A DNA stretch of 64,000 nucleotides from positions 470,017 through 534,016 of the forward strand of contig NZ_LGIQ01000011.1 of the NCBI RefSeq assembly GCF_001187725.1. Direction: 5' to 3'. Position 1 is the first letter of the stretch; each line of letters opens with the position of its first letter. The notes below the pieces were generated by a model that was not told where the DNA came from, made no database searches, and worked only from the letters and a program-made list of their open reading frames with translations. The DNA comes from Brevibacillus reuszeri (GTDB lineage Bacteria; Bacillota; Bacilli; Brevibacillales; Brevibacillaceae). The position numbers and the translations under genes were made by a program. Below are positions 42,802 through 51,459 of this stretch, piece after piece.

Positions 42802-43761
42802 TTATGCCATATGGCAGGCGACAAGATGATTGGAAGGACCTTGGAGCGGGGGAGCCACCTCTTTGCATTTTGCCTCCGCAAACGGGCAACGAGTATGGAA
42901 TTTACAGCCCGTAGGCGGATTCGTCGGACTTGGAGGATCTCCTTTCAGCACGATTTTTCTTCGTTTGAGCTTCGGATGCTGTGCCGGGATCGACGACAGC
43001 AAAGCTTGTGTATACGGGTGCTTCGGATTGGCAAACAGCTCGTCTGCTTCAGCCGTTTCAACGATGTTACCCAAATACATCACCCCAATCCGCTTGCTGA
43101 TATGTCGGACGACCCCCAGATCATGCGCAATGAACAAATAGGACATATTGAATTCTGCCTGCAAATCTTCCAGCAGATTAATAATTTGAGATTGGATGGA
43201 TACGTCTAGAGCAGCAACAGGCTCATCACAGACCACCAGTCTCGGATTCAAGGCTAATGCCCTGGCAATTCCAATCCGTTGTCGCTGTCCGCCACTGAAC
43301 TCATGGGGGTATCGGTCCGCATGTGCTGGTGTCAGGCCTACTCGATCAAGCAAATACAGCACGCGTTCCCTGCGCTCCTGCTGGGTTAGCTCCCCGTGAA
43401 TGGAAAACGGCTCACTCAATATATTGCCTACCTTTTGACGCGGATTCAAAGACGAGTAGGGGTCTTGAAAAATCATTTGCACATTTTTCTTGAATTCGGT
43501 ACTTCCTGCCATGTCCTTTATATCCTTACCACCAAACTTGATTTGCCCTTCTGTCGGGGCCAGCAATTGAACGATCATTCGTCCCAAAGTGCTTTTTCCG
43601 CATCCGCTTTCGCCTACTAGCCCTAGTGTCTCCTGTGGGAAAACAGAGAGACTAACTCCGTCCACCGCTTTCACACTTCCCACTTGCTTCATGAAGACGC
43701 CTTTTTTGATCGGGAAGTGTTTTTTGACCTCATGCAATTCCAGCACCGGGCTTTGAATCAT
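42802..43761 (-). CDS. oppF: Peptide ABC transporter ATP-binding protein (OppF type), second system
   Basis: 319 residues. Walker A GESGCGKS, signature SGGQRQRIGIARALA, Walker B LVVCDEPVAALD, and the Opp/Dpp C-terminal Cys motif CKFHTRCPFAEAKC. ATG at 43761 is behind GGGGAG and only 3 bases after the oppD stop. It is the last gene of the IclR-controlled operon and pairs with the OppD copy at 43765. Confidence 0.9.
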   Translation of the reverse strand: MIQSPVLELHEVKKHFPIKKGVFMKQVGSVKAVDGVSLSVFPQETLGLVGESGCGKSTLGRMIVQLLAPTEGQIKFGGKDIKDMAGSTEFKKNVQMIFQDPYSSLNPRQKVGNILSEPFSIHGELTQQERRERVLYLLDRVGLTPAHADRYPHEFSGGQRQRIGIARALALNPRLVVCDEPVAALDVSIQSQIINLLEDLQAEFNMSYLFIAHDLGVVRHISKRIGVMYLGNIVETAEADELFANPKHPYTQALLSSIPAQHPKLKRRKIVLKGDPPSPTNPPTGCKFHTRCPFAEAKCKEVAPPLQGPSNHLVACHMA

Positions 43762-43764
43762 CCT

Positions 43765-44757
43765 TTATCTCCCCTTTTGTTGCAAGATGTCCTTGGCATA
43801 CCAGCATCTTACCTTGTGACCCACTTCGATCTCTACTAGCTGTGGAGACGCTTCCCAACATATTTCTGTAGCATAGGAACAGCGCGGGCAGAAGCGGCAG
43901 CCAGTCGGCATTTCCGTCGGGGACGGAACGTTTCCTTCGATCGAAGTCAGTCTGGTTTTGGGGCCATCTAATTTAGGCATGGAGTTGAGTAAGCCTTCTG
44001 TGTACGGATGGGCTGTCCGATCAAAAAGCAGCTCAGTCGTTGCTTCTTCCACGATTTCACCCGCATACATGACGACCACCCGATCACACATCTCCGCCAC
44101 GACACCCAAATCGTGTGTAATCAAAAGGATAGCTGTATGTAATCGCTCCCGGATATCGTTCATCAGCTCTAGAATTTGCGCTTGGACCGTTACATCCAAA
44201 GCTGTTGTAGGTTCGTCAGCAATCAGTAATTTCGGGGTGCAAGCGAGGGCAATCGCGATCATGACCCGCTGCCTCATCCCTCCGGAAATTTGATGCGGGT
44301 ACTCTTTATATCGTTGCTCCGGGTTTGGAATCCCTACCAACCTCAGTAACTCGATAGAACGGCTTTTTACCTCTGCCGCACTCGCCTTTTCATGAAACGT
44401 AATTGCCTCGGTAATTTGGCTACCAATGGTAAAAGCCGGATCTAGGGAGCTCATCGGCTCCTGAAAGATCATCGAAATCTCATTACCCCTGATTTTACGC
44501 AGGGCTCCTTTCTTCTGCGCTAACAAATTGCATCCATTAAACCATATTTCACCCTCTTGCACTTTACCTGGAGGTGTGGGAATCAGCCCCATGATGGCCA
44601 AGGAAGTGACGCTTTTCCCACAGCCGCTTTCACCAACAATCCCCAAGGTTTCCTTGGGATAGACAGTCAAATCAATTCCATTTACCACGTTTGCAGTACC
44701 CGTTTCCGTTTGAAAGGAAATCCGCAACTGCTTTACTTCCAACAGTTTGTCACTCAT
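43765..44757 (-). CDS. oppD: Peptide ABC transporter ATP-binding protein (OppD type), second system
   Basis: 330 residues. Walker A GESGCGKS, signature SGGMRQRVMIAIALA, Walker B LLIADEPTTALD, C-terminal motif CRFCPRCSYATEIC. ATG at 44757 lies 15 bases after the creatininase-family gene and behind GAGAGGGAG. Confidence 0.9.
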   Translation of the reverse strand: MSDKLLEVKQLRISFQTETGTANVVNGIDLTVYPKETLGIVGESGCGKSVTSLAIMGLIPTPPGKVQEGEIWFNGCNLLAQKKGALRKIRGNEISMIFQEPMSSLDPAFTIGSQITEAITFHEKASAAEVKSRSIELLRLVGIPNPEQRYKEYPHQISGGMRQRVMIAIALACTPKLLIADEPTTALDVTVQAQILELMNDIRERLHTAILLITHDLGVVAEMCDRVVVMYAGEIVEEATTELLFDRTAHPYTEGLLNSMPKLDGPKTRLTSIEGNVPSPTEMPTGCRFCPRCSYATEICWEASPQLVEIEVGHKVRCWYAKDILQQKGR

Positions 44758-44772
44758 GCGCTTTTCTCCCTC

Positions 44773-45597
44773 TCATAGATGATGATTGATCCGCGGAAGG
44801 TGCTCACGATTTTTGAAAATGCGGACAAATTCGACCAGTCCATCTACCGCTGCGTTCAGAAGCTGTTCACCCTTTGCTCTCGTCGATTTGGTCGGATCAC
44901 CGAGCGTCCCCGTTTCTGAGATCGTGCTCCAATACGGCATCGTAATCACCGGACGCCCTTCCCCCTTGCCAACCAGGTCAAGCCAGAAATACTTGGAGTT
45001 CTTGTATTTATCCAAATCTCTAACCGCTTTATCCATTTGCACGAGATCCTCACGTATAGCCAAGTACATGGATGTCTCCAGTTCACAGGCATGATTCATC
45101 CCGCCTGGATTTTCCGATTCCCGCACCTGCTCCGCACATTCAATAACCGGTTGAAAATCCCAGTGTGAGACAGAAGCACATAGTACATTCGGATACTCCA
45201 GATTAGTCTGACGAGCAGCTACTTGTAGCAAGGAGACATTGCTTCCGTGGCCGTTCATTAACAGAATTCGTTCAAAGCCTTGATGCGCCAAGCTGTTGCA
45301 TACATCAACCACGTAGCTGATGAAAGTATCACTGGAAATCGAGATGACGCCGGGAAAATCCATCTGATGAGGAGCGTAGCCGTGGTTGATCGCAGGAATG
45401 ACGACCACCTCGTCAGGAATTTTAGCCCCCGCGCGAACACAGACTTCATTTGCCAGCAACAAATCAGTATCAACAGGCAAATGATGCCCGTGCTCCTCAA
45501 TCATCGCCACCGGTATGACTGCTACTCTTTTTTCCATTACGGCCTGCTTGATTTCCGGCCAAGTCATTTCACCAAACAAATATTTATCTACGTTCAT
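44773..45597 (-). CDS. Creatininase-family amidohydrolase
   Basis: 274 residues of the creatininase superfamily. Metal ligands are visible in order: Glu and His in IEEHGHHLPVDTD, His in LLMNGHGSN, and Glu in HACELETS. Relatives hydrolyse cyclic amides or formamides (creatinine, 3-dehydro-scyllo-inosose-type or mycofactocin peptide in other clades). Placed inside a peptide-importer operon, between the permease and ATPase genes, it probably processes the imported compound. ATG at 45597 is behind GGAGAGGAAAG. The exact substrate is unknown. Confidence 0.83.
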   Translation of the reverse strand: MNVDKYLFGEMTWPEIKQAVMEKRVAVIPVAMIEEHGHHLPVDTDLLLANEVCVRAGAKIPDEVVVIPAINHGYAPHQMDFPGVISISSDTFISYVVDVCNSLAHQGFERILLMNGHGSNVSLLQVAARQTNLEYPNVLCASVSHWDFQPVIECAEQVRESENPGGMNHACELETSMYLAIREDLVQMDKAVRDLDKYKNSKYFWLDLVGKGEGRPVITMPYWSTISETGTLGDPTKSTRAKGEQLLNAAVDGLVEFVRIFKNREHLPRINHHL

Positions 45598-45630
45598 TTC
45601 TTTCCTCTCCTACTCGCTTTCGTATTTTCG

Positions 45631-46494
45631 CTACTTCATCCGCGGGTCTAGGTAATCTCGCAGTCCGTCTCCAAGCAAATTCAGCCCGAGGACAGTCACA
45701 GCAATCGCAACACCTGGGAAAATCGAAATCCACGGAGCTTCCCTCATGAATTGTCTGCCATCATATAAAACATTTCCCCAGCTCGGTTCAGGCTGTGGGA
45801 CACCGAGGCCAATAAAGCTCAGCGCAGCTTCTGCAAGGATCGCGTAGGCAAAGTATGTGGTGACTTGAATCAATAACGGTGACATACAATTTGGCAAAAT
45901 ATGCTTCAGCATCAAACGCAGGTCAGAGCCACCCACTACCTTGATCGCCTGAATGTACTCTTTTTCTTTGATCGACAACACACAGCCCCGAATCAAACGT
46001 GCGAACAGTGGCGTATAGATGATAGACAAGGCAATGATGATATTCACGACGTTAGAGCCTAATGCCGCCATCAAGGCAATGGCAAACAAAATAGGGGGAA
46101 ACGACATGATCCCGTCGACAATCCTCATCAGCAGACTGTCAATCCAGCGCCCGTAATAACCCGAGATCAATCCGATGATCGTCCCCGCAACCGATGAGAT
46201 TAGGATGGCTCCGAGTGAAATGATCGTAGAAATCCTCGCTCCGTACAGAATCCTGCTAAAGACATCACGACCATATTCGTCTGTTCCAAAAATATGCTTC
46301 TCGCTGGGAGCTGCAATTCTATTGGTGAAATCAGAGTCGTCAGTCGGATGATAAGGAGCTATGAGTGGAGCAGACAGCGATATCACGAGGACGAAAAACA
46401 CGATCACCAGCCCAGCCATCCCCATTTTTCTGCGTGAAAATTTGAGTAGAAAAGTTGCTATCTGCCCCTTTGTGGCGATGCTTTCTGTTTTCAT
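45631..46494 (-). CDS. oppC: Peptide ABC transporter permease (OppC type), second system
   Basis: 287 residues with six membrane segments; permease signature in EYIQAIKVVGGSDLRLMLKHILPN; C-terminus LLGDGLRDYLDPRMK. ATG at 46494 was chosen because AAAGGGTG lies 6 bases upstream; GTG at 46503 overlaps that site. Confidence 0.9.
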   Translation of the reverse strand: MKTESIATKGQIATFLLKFSRRKMGMAGLVIVFFVLVISLSAPLIAPYHPTDDSDFTNRIAAPSEKHIFGTDEYGRDVFSRILYGARISTIISLGAILISSVAGTIIGLISGYYGRWIDSLLMRIVDGIMSFPPILFAIALMAALGSNVVNIIIALSIIYTPLFARLIRGCVLSIKEKEYIQAIKVVGGSDLRLMLKHILPNCMSPLLIQVTTYFAYAILAEAALSFIGLGVPQPEPSWGNVLYDGRQFMREAPWISIFPGVAIAVTVLGLNLLGDGLRDYLDPRMK

Positions 46495-46499
46495 TCCAT

Positions 46500-47450
46500 T
46501 CACCCTTTGCTGTAATCGATTTTCGGGTCGAAGTAGGCGTACAGCAGGTCAACCACCAAATTAATCAGTACATAAATCAGCGCGATATAGAGAATGACTC
46601 CTTGAATCACCGGATAGTCCCGATTGAAGACAGAATTGACAACGAGACTTCCAATACCCGGGATACTAAAAATCGTTTCTACGACGACTGTTCCCCCAAG
46701 CAGCAGTCCAAAATTCAGGCCAATGATCGTAATAATGGGAATCATCGCATTTTTCAGTCCATGTCTAAAAATAACGTGCCAAGAGGTTCCACCCTTTGCC
46801 CGAATCGTCCGGATATAATCTTGGCGCAGTACATCGAGCATGCTGGAACGAGTCATTCTGGTCACGACTCCTGCTTGAATAAAGCCGAGTGAAAGAGCAG
46901 GCAGAGTAAGATGTTTCAAGTGAAGCCAAATGTTGTCCAGCAGGGCAACATAGCCAGTAGACGGAAACCAGCCTAGATGCAGGGAAAAGACAATGATTAA
47001 GAGCAGAGCCGCCCAAAAATTCGGAACGGAAATCCCCACAAGGGCAACTACCATCGACGAGTAGTCCCATACCGTATTTTGTTTCACTGCCGAGATGATC
47101 CCGAGCGGAATAGCGAGAATGAGCGAAATGACCAACGCGTAGACCGTGAGTGCAATCGTAGCTGGCATGCGTTCACTAATCAGGGTGTTTACATCTTTGT
47201 CCGAAACAAGTGACTGTCCCATATCCCCTTGCAAGACATGCACAATCCAATGATAAAATTGGGATGCCAATGGCTCATTCAAGCCCATTTTTTCTTGTAA
47301 TTGTGCGAGTTGCTCGGGGGTTGCCTGAGCTCCAAGCATCACCGCTGCCGGATCACCAGGTATGAGATGAATCAAAAGGAATACGACGATGGAAACTACC
47401 AATAGCACCGGAATCAATGACAGTAATCGCCTGACAACATATGAAGCCAT
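46500..47450 (-). CDS. oppB: Peptide ABC transporter permease (OppB type), second system
   Basis: 316 residues, six membrane segments, N-terminus MASYVVRRLLSLIPVLL and the permease signature DYIRTIRAKGGTSWHVIFRHGLKN. ATG at 47450 begins the standard OppB N-terminus. Follows the binding protein gene in the operon. Confidence 0.9.
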   Translation of the reverse strand: MASYVVRRLLSLIPVLLVVSIVVFLLIHLIPGDPAAVMLGAQATPEQLAQLQEKMGLNEPLASQFYHWIVHVLQGDMGQSLVSDKDVNTLISERMPATIALTVYALVISLILAIPLGIISAVKQNTVWDYSSMVVALVGISVPNFWAALLLIIVFSLHLGWFPSTGYVALLDNIWLHLKHLTLPALSLGFIQAGVVTRMTRSSMLDVLRQDYIRTIRAKGGTSWHVIFRHGLKNAMIPIITIIGLNFGLLLGGTVVVETIFSIPGIGSLVVNSVFNRDYPVIQGVILYIALIYVLINLVVDLLYAYFDPKIDYSKG

Positions 47451-47517
47451 GACTCCCCACCTCCCATCCATTTTACGGAAGGTAAGCATAACAACCCATC
47501 ATGCTTACCAATTTGGA

Positions 47518-49152
47518 TTACTGTTTGTCCAACCACACATTCCACAATCTCGGATAACCGGCACTCCAGGCGTTATACCCTTTTACATAAGATTGATGTG
47601 CCTCAATCACTGGATAGTAGTAAAGGGACTCGAATGGTAAATCTTTCCTCAACAGCTCTTGCACCTGTCCGTAAATCTCCTTGCGTTTCTCTTTTTCAGT
47701 TGTGGAAATCCCTGAATCCAAGAGCTTGTCCATCTCTGGGCTGTTGTAGCCATTGTAGCTGGATCCGCTATGCAGGTACGCGTAGTAAATTTGATTTGGA
47801 TCTGGGCGAGGTGTGATATGCCCATTTAACAAATGATAATCACCGGTTGTCCACGGCCCGGAAACGAACGATGCCCACTCAAAAACTTCCACTTCAACAT
47901 TCAACCCGATGTCTTTTAATTGCTTTTGCAGGACGATTGCTGTTTTTTCATGGTGGTCGTAGGCTTTGCTTGTCGCAATTTTAATCGGTTCACCGTTGTA
48001 ACCTGCTTCCTTAACCAGTTGCTTCGCTTTCTCGACATCCTGCTTGATGTCATTTGCATGAGCATCGGAATACCACCAGGTGCTCGGGAAAACAGGAGAA
48101 GGAGCGACTTCACCCATACCCCATGTGGCAATATCAACGATTTCCTGCTTATTGATAGCGTAGGCGACTGCTTCGCGCATCTTCGGATTGTCAAAAGGAG
48201 GCTTTTTCATCCCAAACTGAAGCATTCCCCAGTTCAAAGAAGGCGTCTGTGCCATCACCAGGCCCGGCTTGTCTTTGATATACTGAGCATCCTTGGGGAG
48301 AACGTCGATAGCAATATCGATTTCCCTTGTTTCCAATGCCGTCATCCTAACTGTTGGGTCACTAATCGGTTTGAAAACCACTTCATCCAGATAGGCCTTT
48401 TTTTGTCCTCCAAAACCGGACATGCTTCCCTCACCTGGCTTGTAGTCAGGAAAACGCTTTAGCACCAGTTCTTTGCCTTGATCCCACTTTTCAAACATGA
48501 ATGGACCTGTACCGATTGGTGTAGTCACCTTTCCAGCTTGTTCTTCAGCCAGTCCTTTTGGCATAATAACCGCCGGATTGAACGGATTGACCAACGATCC
48601 CAAAAACACATCAGAAGCGCCATCCAAGTGGAAGACAACGGTGTAGTCATCGGGTGTGTCGATGGACTTCACCATGGAGAACTCAGCTTTTCGCGGTGCT
48701 TCTGTACGAAAACGATCTAGCGAGTATTTTACGTCTTCCGCCTTCAGTTCTTTCTTGTTGTGAAAGGTCACCCCTTGTCTCAGCGTAAAGGTTACCGTTT
48801 TAGCTTCCTTGTCCTCTTTCCACTCCTTGGCCAACATAGGGATGATCGCCATATTTTCGTCAATAGTTACAAGCATTTCTTGTACATGTAACAACGGAAT
48901 CCGATCGGACAAAACGGTTGAGGTGTGTAAGTCTAGCTTGGTTAAATCCGCGCCCATGCCAACAGTGAGAACCCCACCTGTCTTTGGTTCAGTGCTTTTG
49001 GTATTCGACTCTGGTGTTTGACCCGGCTGGTTTTGACTTGATTGGTTCTGACTCGATTGCTGCTGATTTTGCCCACACCCGGTTGTCAGAATCAATAAGA
49101 AGACTACGAGTATTAACCCTATTTTCTTTGGAATTCCTACTACTTTCGCCAT
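47518..49152 (-). CDS. Peptide ABC transporter substrate-binding lipoprotein, second system
   Basis: 544-residue SBP_bac_5 protein. The signal peptide ends ILTTGCGQN with the lipidated Cys near residue 23, then a Gln/Ser/Asn-rich linker. The core shows VGMGADLTKLDLHTS and FTLRQGVTFHNKKELKAEDV. It is the extracytoplasmic receptor that gives this transporter its specificity. ATG at 49152 was chosen from the signal peptide. The IclR gene ends 34 bases upstream, so regulator and transporter probably share one transcript. Confidence 0.9.
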   Translation of the reverse strand: MAKVVGIPKKIGLILVVFLLILTTGCGQNQQQSSQNQSSQNQPGQTPESNTKSTEPKTGGVLTVGMGADLTKLDLHTSTVLSDRIPLLHVQEMLVTIDENMAIIPMLAKEWKEDKEAKTVTFTLRQGVTFHNKKELKAEDVKYSLDRFRTEAPRKAEFSMVKSIDTPDDYTVVFHLDGASDVFLGSLVNPFNPAVIMPKGLAEEQAGKVTTPIGTGPFMFEKWDQGKELVLKRFPDYKPGEGSMSGFGGQKKAYLDEVVFKPISDPTVRMTALETREIDIAIDVLPKDAQYIKDKPGLVMAQTPSLNWGMLQFGMKKPPFDNPKMREAVAYAINKQEIVDIATWGMGEVAPSPVFPSTWWYSDAHANDIKQDVEKAKQLVKEAGYNGEPIKIATSKAYDHHEKTAIVLQKQLKDIGLNVEVEVFEWASFVSGPWTTGDYHLLNGHITPRPDPNQIYYAYLHSGSSYNGYNSPEMDKLLDSGISTTEKEKRKEIYGQVQELLRKDLPFESLYYYPVIEAHQSYVKGYNAWSAGYPRLWNVWLDKQ

Positions 49153-49186
49153 ACGTATCCTCCTCCATTTTTGTCTAAAAGTGCAG

Positions 49187-49957
49187 TTATATGACTTGAT
49201 TAAAGCCCAATTCTTTGGATATCTTCGTTGCCGTTTCCAAAAGTTCAACCACAAAATTGTTCACTTTCTCATCTGCAAAATAATGCTCTGGCCCGGATAT
49301 CGCAATGCCAGCAACCATTTTGTTCTCATAGTTGTAGATCGGGGCAGCAAGCGCTGCAACCCCCAGAGCCAGTTCTCCGCTTGACCGCGCATAGCCACGC
49401 TTTTGAATTTCCTCGACTTCTTCTCTCAGTCTCATTTCTTGAGAAATGGTAAGTGGCGTAAATGATTCTAATTTGTTTGACAACAGGGTAATCAGCTCTT
49501 GGTTAGGCAAATGAGCCAAAATTACTTTAGATAAGGCTCCTGCGTAAATAGGCAGCCTTTGTCCCACCTTAATCCCATATTGGAAGTTATGAAATGATTC
49601 AATATTTACAATACATAGGGCTTCCCCTTTGTCATAAATGCTCATATTGACATTCTGCTCCGTCTTTTTAGATAACTCTTGGAGAAACGGTGCGGCGATT
49701 CGCGTAAGATCGATTCTCTGAATTACGATTCCACCCAGCTTTACAAACTGCATCCCTAATCGCAACTTACCCGAAATCGGATCCTGCTCGATATACCCCC
49801 TTTTTATCATGGTTTGAATCGAACGGTGAGTCGTTGCCAGAGCCAATCCGGTTCGTTGGGATATTTCTAATAAGGTTAATTCTGGCTCCTTGAAAGTAAA
49901 TGACTCAATAATATCGAATGCCCTGTCTACAGCTCTAACTTTAGAAGTTACATCCAT
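49187..49957 (-). CDS. IclR family transcriptional regulator
   Basis: 256 residues. Residues 8-70 form the winged helix (LTLLEISQRTGLALATTHRSIQTM), then the IclR effector domain with VNMSIYDKGEALCI, RLPIYAGALSKVILA and GELALGVAALAAPI. ATG at 49957 is preferred over GTG at 49960 (AGAGGGTG upstream). A near-ideal IclR-type palindrome lies 22 bases before the start. It heads the operon of binding protein, permeases, creatininase and ATPases and should respond to their substrate. Confidence 0.9.
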   Translation of the reverse strand: MDVTSKVRAVDRAFDIIESFTFKEPELTLLEISQRTGLALATTHRSIQTMIKRGYIEQDPISGKLRLGMQFVKLGGIVIQRIDLTRIAAPFLQELSKKTEQNVNMSIYDKGEALCIVNIESFHNFQYGIKVGQRLPIYAGALSKVILAHLPNQELITLLSNKLESFTPLTISQEMRLREEVEEIQKRGYARSSGELALGVAALAAPIYNYENKMVAGIAISGPEHYFADEKVNNFVVELLETATKISKELGFNQVI

Positions 49958-49978
49958 CACATAATCACCCTCTTATTT

Positions 49979-49997
49979 GTTTCCGCTAGACGGAAAC
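49979..49997. promoter_or_regulatory. IclR-type operator
   Basis: GTTTCCG-CTAGA-CGGAAAC is a perfect 7-bp inverted repeat with a 5-base centre. TTCCG/CGGAA palindromes are typical targets of IclR-family regulators, and the site lies just upstream of the iclR start. Confidence 0.65.
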
Positions 49998-50195
49998 GCA
50001 TTTTCATTTTTTAAATAAACCTACGTTAATCATTAAAGCAAAATATTCAAATGATTACAATTATATTTTTTTGCGAATGATTTTAGTAAATCTCTGGACT
50101 TACAGCCCATTTCCTGCCGGACAATGCTCCATACAGGCGAATGCCTCGTATACTGCTACTGCACAGACAGACAACGAGAGGAGTGCAATTGCACG

Positions 50196-50522
50196 ATGCA
50201 ACCTTATGCATATGATCAGCAGCAATACGCCTCAACCCAGCAGCCACTGGCAGAACAAGACTACCAATACATTCCCGAGGACCAAGCGCACCCTGTACTG
50301 TTCCGTGGACGTCGGGGCCCTGACGTATTTTTCCCGATCGTCATTCCCCTCCAGCCACCATTCTGGGGCGGCGGCTGGAACAATTGCAACACGTGCGGGG
50401 CGAATCAGTGGAACCAGTGGAATCAATGGAATCAGTGGAATCAGTGGAACCCGTGGAGCCCTTGGGTACGAGGCGGCGGTGGTGGCTGGGGTGGTGGAGG
50501 CGGCGGCTTTGGTGGTTGGTAA
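50196..50522 (+). CDS. Trp/Asn/Gln-repeat, Gly-rich small protein
   Basis: 108 residues. Residues 1-40 are polar and Tyr/Gln-rich (MQPYAYDQQQYASTQQ). Then follow LFRGRRGPDVFFPIVIP, a Trp/Gly/Cys stretch (WGGGWNNCNTCG), about five QWN units (50406-50450), and a C-terminal Gly/Trp tail. No signal peptide. The composition and low complexity resemble spore coat or exosporium proteins, and a YhcN/YlaJ-type spore lipoprotein is nearby, but the family is unknown. ATG at 50196 is chosen over 50124; GAGGAG lies 12 bases upstream, rather far. Confidence 0.55.
   Translation: MQPYAYDQQQYASTQQPLAEQDYQYIPEDQAHPVLFRGRRGPDVFFPIVIPLQPPFWGGGWNNCNTCGANQWNQWNQWNQWNQWNPWSPWVRGGGGGWGGGGGGFGGW
50403..50454 (+). 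repeat. Tandem 9-bp coding repeats (QWN units)
   Basis: About five to six copies of the degenerate 9-mer AAYCARTGG stand in tandem inside the gene at 50196, each encoding Asn-Gln-Trp. The copy number is likely to vary by slippage. Confidence 0.8.
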
Positions 50523-50577
50523 AGTCGCTGACCGAAAAAGCTCAGACACCAATAGATAGTCTAAATCACCATAAAAC

Positions 50578-50617
50578 CAAGCATTCAAACCCATAGCGGT
50601 CTGAATGCTTTTTTTAT
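50578..50617 (+). terminator. Terminator of the QWN-repeat gene
   Basis: AAGCATTCA pairs with TGAATGCTT, followed by seven T. Confidence 0.85.
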
Positions 50618-50642
50618 GGTGGAAGCAGCCATTTTAATGAAA

Positions 50643-50675
50643 GCAAAACGAGCCCCGACTAAGAGGGCTCGCTTC
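50643..50675 (-). terminator. Terminator of yutD
   Basis: On the minus strand CGAGCCC pairs with GGGCTCG, then TTTTGCTTTC follows. Confidence 0.65.
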
Positions 50676-50699
50676 TATACAAAACATGGTTTTTACGAA

Positions 50700-51335
50700 T
50701 CAAGAATCACGCTTCTGTGAGTTGGGTCCTGTTGGAACCTTGTCACGCTCACGATTGGGACGCATCTGATTGGACTGTGGACGACGATCCTTGCCAGCGT
50801 CCCTGCCATTTTTATCAGATTTCTCTTTGTTGAATTTGGGCTTGTCTGACCGTTCGTTTCGTCCTTGGCCAGAACGATCATTTGAACTATTATTTTTATC
50901 CGAGCGATCAGGCTTGTTCTGACGGGGATGGAATCGCTTGCGTTCTTTTCTCTCTCCATTTGTATGGGAGCCATCCTCGCGTGTTATGTCCTGCCTTATG
51001 TCGATAATCAGATCATTCCCCGAGTCATCCTGCATCATCTCGCTGTCATCGGAACCCGTAGCGGATTTCACTTTGCGTAAAACAAAGTATGGACAACCAA
51101 AATTGCAGAACTCGTGCAAGTACTCATCCAAAGCGGCGATTCGCTGCTCGAACGGTACTTTGCGATTGACGTCTGTATAAAATCCACGCAGACGAAGCTG
51201 ACCGTATCCCCAATCGCCTACGATGTAGTCGTATTTGTCGAGGATATCGCTGTAGCGCTCCTTGAATGCTTCCGGATTCCAGCCGTCGCGATTTTCTTCC
51301 ATGACTTCATAAGTACCGGCTTGCGTGCGAATCAA
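50700..51335 (-). CDS. yutD: YutD family protein (DUF1027) with long basic tail
   Basis: 211 residues. Residues 1-90 are the YutD domain: GGWNPEAF-like DGWNPEAFKERYSDILDKYD, VGDWGYGQLRLRGFY and HEFCNFGCPYFVLRK. Known YutD proteins are mostly about 100 residues, so the remaining 120 residues are an extension of low complexity, rich in Lys, Arg, Asp, Asn, Ser and Gln (RSDKNNSSNDRSGQGRNERS). Such a charged tail would suit RNA or ribosome contact; this is inference. TTG at 51335 is 8 bases after GGAGG. Confidence 0.83.
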   Translation of the reverse strand: MIRTQAGTYEVMEENRDGWNPEAFKERYSDILDKYDYIVGDWGYGQLRLRGFYTDVNRKVPFEQRIAALDEYLHEFCNFGCPYFVLRKVKSATGSDDSEMMQDDSGNDLIIDIRQDITREDGSHTNGERKERKRFHPRQNKPDRSDKNNSSNDRSGQGRNERSDKPKFNKEKSDKNGRDAGKDRRPQSNQMRPNRERDKVPTGPNSQKRDS

Positions 51336-51459
51336 GACCGCTTCCTCCTAACACATGTAAACTACGTCCATCTTACCATATTTCATGAAACATGCGATAA
51401 ATTTCCCACGAAAACAGCTGCACTTCCCTGGACATTCTATCGTGTAGGGGGTGTTATCA

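Noticed and set aside
50403..50454. Short tandem repeats as a CRISPR array
   Set aside because: The units are 9-bp, contiguous, without spacers, and in frame in a coding region.
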